Below, one piece after another: positions 37,046 through 46,633 of a stretch of 64,000 bases of DNA; the first letter of the stretch is position 1; every line of letters begins with the position of its first letter. A model generated the notes under the pieces. It was not told the DNA's origin, did no database searches, and saw only the letters and a program-made list of their open reading frames with translations. A program made the position numbers and the translations under genes. Source of the DNA: Heterocephalus glaber (Eukaryota > Chordata > Mammalia > Rodentia > Bathyergidae); assembly GCF_000247695.1 (NCBI RefSeq), contig NW_004624743.1, positions 3,172,200-3,236,199 on the forward strand. The letters are read 5' to 3'.

Positions 37046-37332
37046 CATGCAATGCAGTCTACCAAAATGAAAACCCAGTACTTCAGGAAACCAGCACAAT
37101 TCCATAATGTCTGGTAAAATTCATATGCCACAAACATGAAATCTGAATAAAATGGACACTGAGTTGAACTAAATTTTCAAGTCTCTGTGGAAATTAACAT
37201 AATTTTCCATAGCTAGAATACCACTTGAACATTAACTGTTACTAAAAATTCATTTTAAGTACTTTTTGGATCATAAAGTTGACTTTATGACAGGAAAACT
37301 TGTTGAAGATACAATGTAGATTGTGTTTTAAT

Positions 37333-37350
37333 ACAATGGAAATTTTAGAC
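37333..37350. repeat. target-site duplication, left copy
   Basis: 'acaatggaaattttagac' is repeated without change at 37388-37405 and brackets the 5S fragment. It ends in AGAC, which can pair with the GUCU that follows nucleotide 36 of 5S rRNA. Confidence 0.9.
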
Positions 37351-37387
37351 GAGGTCAGGCATGTTCAGGGTGGTATGGTCATAGACA
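37351..37387 (-). pseudogene. 5S rRNA fragment, tail-less reverse-transcribed copy
   Basis: Read on the minus strand from 37386 to 37351, these 36 bases match the first 36 nucleotides of vertebrate 5S rRNA at 30 positions as I recall the sequence, including an unbroken 'ccataccaccctgaac'. All six differences are transitions, and four lie at CpG sites of 5S (C to T or G to A), as expected from methylation decay. There is no poly(A) tail. One extra base separates the 5' end from the target duplication. The next 5S bases, GTCT, coincide with the start of the duplication, so the 3' junction shows four bases of microhomology. Perfect 18-bp duplications on both sides show insertion through a nicked target, as in L1-mediated retrotransposition. 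It is far too short to act as 5S RNA. Confidence 0.85.
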
Positions 37388-37405
37388 ACAATGGAAATTT
37401 TAGAC
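37388..37405. repeat. target-site duplication, right copy
   Basis: Identical over 18 bases to 37333-37350. The duplication contains no CpG, which may explain why it stayed identical while the 5S insert drifted. Confidence 0.9.
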
Positions 37406-37526
37406 ATAACATGATTTTTGAAAGATACTTCTTTCCATTGGCACTGATATTTAAGGACTGAAATATTTGTAAGGTGCTTCCTGTAAAGGAGGTAGGCGTT
37501 CTTCTTTTGTTTTACTCAACTGTTAC

Positions 37527-37620
37527 ATGGTTCTCAAAACCTCCCAGATCATCAGAATCAGTCCTGGGAGCTTTCTAGAAGTTGAGATTCTCATTGCATC
37601 CAAAACTAGAACCAAAGAAG
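37527..37620. mobile_element. partial MER5-like hAT MITE
   Basis: 'atggttctcaaaacctcc', 'agatcatcagaatcagtcct' and 'gggagctttctagaagttg' follow the left half of MER5A. The right inverted end is not recognisable. Confidence 0.4.
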
Positions 37621-39800
37621 TAAGTTACCTGTCTTGTCTCTAACATCTCTGGTAATTCAGTGAGGTGGTCAAATTTAGGAAGAGTAGCTCTATAGCAATC
37701 TATAATATATGAATTTGAAATACTTTACTGTTAAAATGGAAATCACCAGCATATAAATATAGCCAAATACACAACACACTTTTTCTGTGCTCGATGGATG
37801 ATAAGTGAAATAGTAATCAAGATAAATGGTCACATCCTCTGTCTTGATAAAAATAAGTAAATAAAATCTAAATTTTATTGACTCCAAGATGCCTTTGGTT
37901 ATAAGATGCATCATTATTTATGTGACACTACAGAGAAAGAAAGTTTACTATAGACGATTTCAAAGATGGTTGAAAATCTATACCTTAAACCAGATGGAGT
38001 GCAGTAAATTTTATCCTTGTCATTGGAATTATAATGCACCTCCCAGGTTGAAAGTGAATAAAAGAGAGAGCTGAACCTTAAGGTTTTAGAAGGAGACACC
38101 TGTATGAATGACTCTGGCAAGACAGCTCTACAGATCTTACAGGCACATATTTCTGAATCTTTTCTAATAGCTAGAAATCCACCCTAATGATCTGTCAGCT
38201 CCTGTGACATCTTGGGGAGCTTTGAATAAATCCGACAGCAGGATGGCCCTTCGTCTATGGATCTGACTTTGCTATACATACACGCACACATAACACACAC
38301 GCACATACCCATGGCTCTGAGAGGTCATTGAAAAGGAAGGCATCGAAGGCAAAATATGCTCGGAAAAGGTGATTTTTCACAAGGATGGCACTCAATCATT
38401 TTTAATTGATGTGACAGAATTTAACTTTAAGGGGTTTTCATATCATCATTGCTTGTACCAAAATTGAAGGAGTTGTATTTCCTACCAACTATTCTTCTCT
38501 CTAAATGCGAAAATACTTTTAGTTTATATCATTAATGGAAAGTCTTTACTTTTAATAGGAGACTGGTTATTGAAAAAAATATGAAAGCTGGACTCTGGCC
38601 AAACTGAACTCTTCCCACCCTCCTTGCTTGACATTCCTTATGAACAATAGCACGTTTGAATGTATCCATATTTCCTAACCACTCACATTAATTTACAGAT
38701 ACAGTGTCCTTCCCTTAATATCATATTTTGTAATTTTTAAATGTTATGCTGCTTGCTCCACTAATTCTACTCCTTTGGGTGGAGTATTCTGCCCTGGTTC
38801 TGCTGTTGGCATTCCTTGCACATGTGATATTTTTGGACTGTGCTATCATCTTTACTATTGGGAGTCCTGTCTGAAGCACCTGGTTTTGTCGTTTCTTTGG
38901 CAGAAAGTGGAGACTGCTGCTGCAGCTTACACACCGTATTGTTTTCAGGAGGAAAAAGGAGGTGCAAGATACATCACTGGGCAGTAGCTGTTTTCAGGAT
39001 CATGACCCTTTTGCCTAAGCTAGCAGAACTGCCCTTTCCCTTCAACCAGGGGGCTCATTTTTATTTTTCCAATTAAAGGCAAACTTTCTGCTTGGGTTTT
39101 GTGGACCAAGGTGAAGAGATGAACAGAGCTCCATGTATATTTCTGCTCCCTACTTGAACTCCAAATAATGATCCTGCACAGTGCTTAGGCCCCAGCGACG
39201 CTTGGCTTCTCCCTGATCGTGGCTCCCATTTGCATGGCCCTGTGTGTGTTCTGATCACAGTTTCTCTGTTGCCTTTGATCCAGTCAGCTTTTTCATGATC
39301 ATGAATTCATTACCAGCTTTGGTCTTCTGGGTTCTATGCCCAGTTTTCAAGAGCAGTTTTACACACATGCGTGCTGTTTGTGGGTTCGTAAGATTTGATG
39401 GAGAAGGTCTGAATGTCAGTTTGTCCTCTTTACTTTTTGTTTCATGCTTCAGAGACCTTCAGTTTCTAGCTCGTCTTGTCTACTTTTGGGCTAGTCTGCT
39501 AGACCCTGGCAGAGTGGAGGACGGGAGGAAGTGGGAAGCCTGGTACTTCTCTTCCTTTTCTCAGTTTCTTCTGGAGGCTCTGCCAATGGCTGTTTTCTCT
39601 GTGCTTCTGCTGCACTCACATAGACTGGACACACGACTGGATGGACCAACCTTCTTCCCTGCTCCCAGAACACAGGAATAGTGGCTTCCTGTTGTTTCAT
39701 AGCTTTTACTTATCTCATTGTCTCCTATTTTCTTTCTCTGCGTTTCACTCATATAGTAGCTAATCTGTATTAAGTTCCTTTCATTTTAAAGACCTGGCAC
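37621..39800. other. unique or unassigned sequence
   Basis: 38273-38310 is a decayed AC-rich stretch. 38780-39760 is GC-richer than its flanks and has frames of 145 codons (plus, 39244-39681) and 61-69 codons (minus); none has a domain I can name. It could be the worn body of a LINE or ERV. Confidence 0.4.
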
Positions 39801-39802
39801 GA

Positions 39803-39896
39803 GGGCTGGGGGTGTAGCTCAATGAAAGAGTGCTTGTCTAACATGTACAAGGCCCTGGACTCAATTCCCAGGACTGCTAAAAACACAAAAGAAAAC
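39803..39896 (+). repeat. ID SINE
   Basis: A single ID unit starting 'ggctgggggtgtagctcaat', through 'agagtgcttgtctaacatgt' and 'acaaggccctggactcaatt', ending 'cccaggactgct' with an A-rich tail. It has the tRNA-like box A/box B spacing. No B1 half precedes it. Confidence 0.92.
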
Positions 39897-42060
39897 CCAA
39901 ATGTTTTTATTTTCTCTTGATGCTCCCTGAATGATGATACAAAGTGGGAGATTAAAGTATATTTTGAGATGACTATCTTGTCTAGAAATGTTACTACATT
40001 TTAAGAGCACAGTTCACGTGCTGTTTAAAGTCATACAGAAAACCATGAATCCACACTTCCTTTTAAGCTCACAGACACCTAGCTAAGTGACACTTAGGGT
40101 CATCACACCATGGTGCTCATTTTCCCGTTGCCCTATAGTTGCTACTGCCTTAGTGATGACGATTATTACCTAATGCTGGCAATTTCCATCTTGACTTTTG
40201 CAACTTGGTCTAGATAAAAACCATTTGTAATGTGCTCCTGTTTTATGTACGAAAGAACTCTGATGTCAATTCTAGCCAGGGTTGACAATTTATTGAGTCA
40301 CTTTCTAGGTTGTCAGGCTTGGTATAAAAGACATTGATTTGGCCACCAACATTCTTCCAGGGTCTGTGCGCTTTAACTGCTCTGGAAAGCACAATATCTG
40401 TGGTTACCAACTAACTTAGGAAGATAATTTTAACTAGAGACTCTTAAGTGATGAAATTTCTTTTTTATGGATATTTACACGAAACATAAACATAACTACT
40501 AAGCCACCCAGATGATGATTTCCTCATAGGTGTTTGCAATTAGAGCAAATCTATTTTACAATGATCTTTTGTATATAGACCTGTTCATACTGTGATTTAT
40601 AAATATTCATGATAATTAAATAAGACAAATAGTTCAGTTTAGATGTACCTCACCTAAAGTTCAAAAACAACTTCAGACATTTTAGGCCCCAACCAACTGC
40701 AATTTTATGGCTTTTAAAAAGTGGGATTTGATAAAACAGCATCCAAACAGTTTCCCTAGGGAGTTTTAAGAAATCTATCACTTCTTGGTTAAAACATGAA
40801 ATCAAAAGAACCTGTTGACTTATTCGGTCTCAAGGATTCCATAGAGTAGGTCATATGAAGATTGTCAAAAAACCTGCTATAATGTAGGAGAAAAAAATGT
40901 TCATTTTCATCTCTGGACTTTCCAACAGAGGCTTCTCCACTCTCTGTCTCACTCACTAGTAGAGTTTCTTTCACGCCCTGGGCTGAAGAAAAAGTCTTCT
41001 GCCCAGACACAGACATTTGTTCTCATGGAAAAATGGGTTCTTTCTCGAGATGAACACAAGACACCATGGAGTATCGATCCCTTCGTGTCTAAGATCCTCA
41101 ACCAGAAAAGTTGACTCTGTGTATCATTTCCTATACTAACTCATTTTCCTCCAGTCTCCATCCGGAACTACCCCACAAGCATGGGGCGGGCCAGTCTGCA
41201 GGCCTCGTCAGCACTGAGGCTTTAGGAAACTGTATTCATGGCAAGGCTGTGGCCACTGTGACAACCAACACCTATACATTTAGCATCAGCTCTCAGTCCC
41301 TTCTGCCTGATTTTCTCAGGCAGTGTTAATCATTTCACCCCACTGACTCACTGAACAACAAACACTGAGGTGTTAATTAATTAGAAAGTCTGCATATTCC
41401 TTTCCAACAACAAGTTAAGTATATCTTCCTGCCAGAATTTGGCTTTCAGGAAAGAGGTATGTAAGGAATGTGTTTACATTGGTGCATTTTTCATCAGATT
41501 CTCCAAACTTTGATACCTGTGGCTCCATATTCATAACATTTTGCTTGGATTTCCAACTTTATTCAACACCTATATAACTTCCACAACCAGTTGAGACAAA
41601 TCAGATGAAAGATTTCAACCACATCCACCCACCAAGCCAATTTGTTATTTTCTTAGGTTTCTGGTTCCTGGAAAGGCTTAGTTGGTGTGATGTGGGATTC
41701 AGAAATGGGTAGGAAAATGCTGCCTAACTAAAGGAGAGTTAATCATTACCACTTAATGGAGACAGCATTTGGATTTGTACTGCTCCTTTCCTGGTGGAAT
41801 CTTTTCCCAAGGCAAGAAACAGTAACAAAATTCCTCCTACCTGCTTGTCTAATCCGTCCAGGAAGCAGCCATTCCCAAGAGATGTTTACTGAGTGTTCTC
41901 AGAGGGGACGGTACTCTTTGGGATGCTCTGGAGGTTGTAGTCCGGCTTAGATACACATCGAATCCGCCAGATGGAAAAAATAAACAATGGTCTTCGACTC
42001 TGAAGGTTCCGTTCTGGAGCTGATCTAGCTTTTGGCAGCTAGACCCGTAGAAGAGTCATG
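39897..42060. other. unique intergenic sequence
   Basis: No gene or clear repeat. It is AT-rich up to about 40.8 kb, then mixed. Short frames at 40789-41329 and 41756-41950 lack domains. Confidence 0.4.
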
Positions 42061-42061
42061 T

Positions 42062-42295
42062 GCAGCCAACACTGATCGAACACCTTACATTGCTAAGCAT
42101 TTTACACTCATTTTGAAAACTGTCAATAACTCTACAATAATTACTGAGCCCCACTTTGCAGATAAATATAAAATAAACCACACAGGGTTTCAGTGACCTG
42201 CTCATATCTAAGCAGCTACGAATATGCTGAGCCAAAAACTAGCTCCAGGTCCTAAGTTTGTCTGACTCCAGGGCCTCCTGCCTTTCACTGCATTA
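42062..42295 (-). repeat. MIR SINE
   Basis: 'ttacattgctaagcatttta', 'cactcattttgaaaactgt', 'aataattactgagccccact', 'ttgcagataaatataaa', 'gtttcagtgacctgctcata' and 'tccaggtcctaagtttgtct' follow the reverse complement of a near full-length MIR. Confidence 0.72.
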
Positions 42296-43070
42296 TGACC
42301 AGTAATTTTCTTTGTCTGGGTTTTAGTTTTGATTCATTTTAACCTGAAAAATAAAGTGACTAGGCAACACCTTTGAATTTGGATACGTGATCCTATAATT
42401 GAATGTAATCTTTAAACTTGGGGAGAAGATTGTTTCAATAATGTGAAACAATACACATATTTATAAAATAAAGTTGAGCAGTACTAGGCAGGAGGTTAAG
42501 GGTCTGGTGTTAATCTAGGAAAGCTTCCAGACTAAAGGGTTTTCCTGTACCACAGGCAGGAAGAGTAACGAATTCCCTGCAGGTGGGACGGGTCGGTTTA
42601 AGCCTGCTCTGAGCTCTGGAAGCACTGGCTGGGGACCATCAGCAGATCAGCCTGGAGGAAGGACACACCCTGCTGAGGAAAGTGAAAATGAGGCCCTCAC
42701 TCAGAATTCTCCCTCCCTGGGAATTCAGGAAACACTATTGCCTGGCCAACTGGCTGGCCGAGGAGAACTGATGTGCCGAATTGCTTTGAAGCTCAGTTAC
42801 CAGCTATAATTGAGAAGCTGTCAAGGATTCAAATTCATGGAAAACCATGAAGGAATAATGTTTCCATGTTTCAGAGTTTGCCAAAATATAAAGTTTCCTT
42901 TCTGCTGTACATTTCCTCCTCCTTCTAAGTCATTTTTTTTACAAGTTTTCCATCAAGGAGAATTCGCTTTGTCACTATGTATAATTAATGTTTAGTGTCT
43001 TTCTCTTTAGGATCCTCAAAATGGTAGCAAATGGTTTTTTTCAAACATGTACTAATAAAACATGTGGCCT
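42296..43070. other. unique sequence
   Basis: No gene or clear repeat recognised. Confidence 0.4.
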
Positions 43071-43235
43071 AGAGAATGCTAAATGTTTGAGGAAATGGAA
43101 ATGCTAATTATCCTCATTTGCTCTTTACATGTTATATGCCCCTGTCAAATTACCATACTGTACAGCATAAATGTGTACAAATATTATGTGTCAATTATAA
43201 ATAAGAAATCAATGAAACAAAGACTTAAAGGAAAG
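43071..43235 (+). repeat. L1 3' end
   Basis: 'aatgtttgaggaaatggaaa', 'tgctaattatcctcatttgc', 'tctttacatgttatatgccc', 'tgtacagcataaatgtgtac' and 'aaatattatgtgtcaattat' reproduce an old L1 3' terminus in order. The A-rich region after 43200 is its tail. Confidence 0.75.
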
Positions 43236-44180
43236 GAAGAAATTAAAAGAAGATAAAAAGAAGGGTTAAAACTATATTTTATATACTGAATATTTACATA
43301 GACTTTATATATGAGTCCACATATTTATCATTTCTATTGCTCTTCGTTTCTTCCTATAGATCCAAGTTTGAATTTGATAGCCATTTCTTTCACTCTAAAG
43401 AACTTACTTTCCATTTCTCATAGTGTAAGTTGGCTAGCTGTGCAATTTCTTGGGTTTTATGTATATGAAAAGATCTTGATTTTATGTTATTTTTGAAGTA
43501 GGTATGTGTTTATTGAACATTGAAGTCCAGGTTGGTGGTATTGTTTTCTTTCTGTATTTAATTAAAAGCCATTCCTTTGTTTTTTTTAAAAAAAATTAGC
43601 AAATGTTGACAATGAAACTTTTCTAATGTCCAGAGGAGAAAAAGGCATTAGTTGTAAAAATTGCTCCATTCTTTCCAGGTTAAGTGAGACATTATTAAGA
43701 AGGGAATTCTAAGGCCCATAAAATCAATAGCTACAAAATGGCCTTCCCTATACTTTGGCTGAACCCAGAATACAAATAAAGAGGAAAATAAAAGATAGAT
43801 AATCGGCAGTAGGGAGATCTTTTTCAAATGGGAAGGTGAACAAGTGATGGAGGGAGAGGGGAGGAAGGGAAGGGATTGAGAAAAAAGAATTGAAAAAAAA
43901 AAATAGAAATGAATCTTTTGCAAATGAGAAATGGACCAAGAGTTGGAAGGAGCAGGGAGGGATGGGAGGGATAGAGGCTGGAAAAGAATTAAGATGCCAA
44001 CTCCACACAATAAAGTTAATCATTATGACTGCAAACATGGGCTCATAAACATTAAAAGGAATACAGGCTGGGAAACTAGAGCAGAACTCTTCACGGTAAG
44101 ATCTTAGTGTTATTTTCCTCTACAACGACATTAATCATCTGCTCCTAAGTGTAGCTTTGGAAATACAATCTTTGAACTCA
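43236..44180. other. AT-rich sequence with polypurine tracts
   Basis: Two purine-rich blocks (about 43795-43905 and 43920-43990) share 'tcttt..caaatggga' / 'tcttttgcaaatgagaa' and 'ggagggagaggggaggaa' / 'gagcagggagggatggga' stretches, suggesting an old local duplication of roughly 115-120 bp. The minus-strand frames over them are serine- and hydrophobic-rich only because of that composition. Confidence 0.45.
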
Positions 44181-44184
44181 TAAA

Positions 44185-44345
44185 AGGAATGGCATCTACT
44201 AATGTGCCAGGCACCTTTGACCTTTTATAGTATTATCTTTAATCCTCAGTGTAATTCTTTAAAATAGAGGACATTTCAAAGCACAGTGGTTCAGTGACAT
44301 GCAGAGGTGGCAATTCCAGGATTGTGACCGGTCTGACTGACCCTT
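44185..44345 (-). repeat. MIR SINE
   Basis: 'ctactaatgtgccaggcacc', 'ttatctttaatcctcagtgt', 'aattctttaaaatagaggac', 'gtggttcagtgacatgcaga' and 'ggtggcaattccaggattg' follow the reverse complement of MIR. Confidence 0.65.
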
Positions 44346-45595
44346 CCCCTGTACCTTTTAAAAGATTTGGATGGATGACCAAGTGTCTGTGGTTGTCTTT
44401 TAACAAAATCATTGACATGACATTCAATAATTATTTCAGAATATCTTCACACCAGTCCTTTAAAGCATCACTTGAGATGTTCCATAAAACAATAGCTCCA
44501 AAATATTTCCCTCACCTTCCCTGGATGGAAGTTTTTAATGTTGAAGTTAATGGCTGAAACTGTTTTAAGGACAGTTGTGAAGAAGTCTTTGCCAGGAAGT
44601 TAAAATTGCTGTTGAACTGGATCTCTTATAAAGAAATAAGGGCAAATCTTGGGGCTAGGAAACCCCAGGTGGATGGGATCCTTCTACAATTGTTAGGTGC
44701 AACCTTGGAAGATGGAAACTATTGCTCTTTGAGGGTGGATACCTAGATTGGATGAGATGGGTTTGCTGTAAAACTAGGTGATGGTGTTGGTTTCCTAGAT
44801 TTAAGGAAGCAAGAAATCAGAACAGAACAAAGAAACATCAAGTGTCCACCATAGGTTGGTGGCCCCTCCAAACAATCTCCCATCTCCGTTTTCACCATTA
44901 AGTAAAATGGAAAATTTAAACGACTTTCAATTAAATAGCATTCCTGTTTTAAGCTTCCCTGATTTCTTTCACCGAAGGAGAAAAATACAAGCACTTTTGG
45001 CAAAGTGGCCACAATAGCCAAACTTCTCCAGAAGAAAATGAGAAGCTACAGAGCAGAGAGCAGCCTGAGGGTTCGGCGGGAGGGTCTGTGGAATTATGGG
45101 CACCTCTGCCTCTGCTAGCCACTCCAAGTCTGACCTTTCCGTGTTGGACACTTGGCTTGCTCTGTATAGTGTAGTCACTCCACACCCATCCTATAGCTCT
45201 ACTTTTTTTGCTTCCAGATCTGAAACACACTTTCCTTTGGAGCTGTGAGTAGCTGTGTAATCCTGCGGTTGGTTTCATCCAGTGAGCTATGGGCAGAGTT
45301 CCCTGGTGAGTACTTGTCTCCCACTTGAAAAATGAAACCTTCTCTCTCCTTCTTCCTGCTTGCTCCTGCCAGGACTTCAAATGTGCTACTACTCAATCCT
45401 CAGAACCTGCCACCTGGATGAGGAGAGCCTCTGAGAGTGATGAGAGAAAGAGGTAAATAAAGTCTTTGCAGATACTCTTTTTTCCTAATCTTTTTCCAGG
45501 CTGCTTGTTAGGTTAGAAACACAAAGTCCTTTACTGGTTTGAGCCATCACTTACTGTGTTTTCTGTTACTTGCAGCCAAAACAATCCTACTAATG
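44346..45595. other. unique sequence
   Basis: No gene recognised. Minus frames of 92 and 143 codons at 44743-45380 carry no domain. Confidence 0.4.
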
Positions 45596-45599
45596 ATAT

Positions 45600-45648
45600 G
45601 TGAATCTTGGAAACCCTGCTTTCTAAGTGCAGGGTTTCTAAGTCTCAC
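45600..45648. other. pre-miRNA-like perfect hairpin
   Basis: Arms 45606-45619 and 45629-45642 pair over 14 positions, 13 Watson-Crick and one G-T, around a 9-base loop (45620-45628). After two mismatches, 45600-45603 pairs with 45645-45648. The core is 'aaaccctgc'..'gcagggttt'. The word 'ttctaagt' occurs both in the loop and in the 3' arm, so part of the fold may come from a local duplication. It is shorter than most animal pre-miRNAs. It could instead be the end of a hAT MITE. Confidence 0.35.
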
Positions 45649-45776
45649 CAACATAGACTAATAATTGCATTATAAATGTGGCACATAAACATATTGATAC
45701 TACACTTCTCCAGGTGAATTCCATTTCTTCCAAAAATAAATGATGATATGGGGCAGTGTAAAAATCAAGTGCATTG

Positions 45777-45978
45777 CCAGATGCAGTGTCCACACATCTG
45801 TAATCTCAGCACTTGGGAGGCTGAGGCAGGGGGATTGCAAGTTGAGGTCACACTTGGACCATTTAGCCTGGACCCTATTGCAAAATAACAAAGTTTGAAA
45901 CGGGAAAGGGGACTGAGAATGTAGCTCAGTGTGAAGGTCCTGGATTCAATCCTCTGGTGGTACCACCACCACAACAAA
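45777..45978 (+). repeat. B1-ID dimeric SINE (B1-dID type), near full length
   Basis: The B1 half is well kept ('cacacatctgtaatctcagc', 'acttgggaggctgaggcagg', 'gggattgcaagttgaggtca', 'catttagcctggaccctat'). The ID half follows ('gggactgagaatgtagctca', 'gtgtgaaggtcctggattca', 'atcctctggtggtacc') with a short deletion between its boxes. This is the best copy in the window for defining the dimer. Confidence 0.92.
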
Positions 45979-46455
45979 GAATACATCTGCAGTTAAACAT
46001 CTATGCCTCTGTGCAGGTAGATGAGTGCACATAGTCTATTTGTTTTCATTTAATAATATTTTAATTCATTCTTTTTACTATTTAACTTTCTAATGAAAAC
46101 TCAGGGATTGATATAACCCTCAATCATCAAGATTTACTAGGTCAAAATACTGCTTTGTTTTTATCAAAGTTCCCACATAATAGAAAGAAGAAACTTACTG
46201 AGTATATCTATGAGTTCATTTTGAGTAAAGGAGTAAGAGGTGTCAGAAATCACAGTAATGTGCTCATTTCATTTTACTCAAATGCCATTGGGAATGTAAG
46301 CATCAGAGAAGGCTAATAGAACCGAAAGTGGGCCAGAGTGTAAGGAGATCAGGAGGGCTCAGAGGACAGCCTTCTTGGTCTACTGACTGCAGCTCCATCG
46401 CATTCGCTGTGTATCCTCATGTCCTTGAGTCTCCGATTCTCTGTGAAAACTGTTC
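45979..46455. other. AT-rich unique sequence
   Basis: No gene or repeat recognised. Confidence 0.4.
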
Positions 46456-46457
46456 TC

Positions 46458-46633
46458 TTGTTTTGTTTTATTTTGTTTTTGTGCTACTGGGAGCTGAACC
46501 CAGGGCCTTCACTTGGAACTGTGTCCCAGGCTTTCCTTTAAAATTTTGATCTTGCTAAATTGTCTAGGTTGAACTCAAACTCGTGATCCTCCCAGAGTGC
46601 TGGGATTATAGATGTGGACCACCACGCCTGGCT
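46458..46633 (-). repeat. B1-ID dimeric SINE (B1-dID type)
   Basis: The antisense ID half ('gtgctactgggagctgaacc', 'cagggccttcacttggaact') is truncated in the middle, then the antisense B1 follows ('tcttgctaaattgtctagg', 'ttgaactcaaactcgtgatc', 'ctcccagagtgctgggatta', 'ccaccacgcctggc'). The T/G-rich start is the tail. Confidence 0.9.

Noticed and set aside
37351..37387. Functional 5S rRNA gene
   Set aside because: Only 36 of about 120 bases are present, the internal promoter is missing, and target duplications show a retrocopy.
39803..39896. tRNA gene from box A and box B
   Set aside because: It is an ID SINE: it has an A-rich tail, no cloverleaf-consistent 3' half, and sister copies in the window.
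43648..44038. Minus frames of 96 and 120 codons, hydrophobic and serine-rich
   Set aside because: Their composition is explained by polypurine tracts on the plus strand.
45365..45463. Possible exon ending in a charged SESDERKR-like tail before TAA
   Set aside because: The acceptor choice is ambiguous, the other frames close at once, and nothing upstream supports an intron-exon structure.
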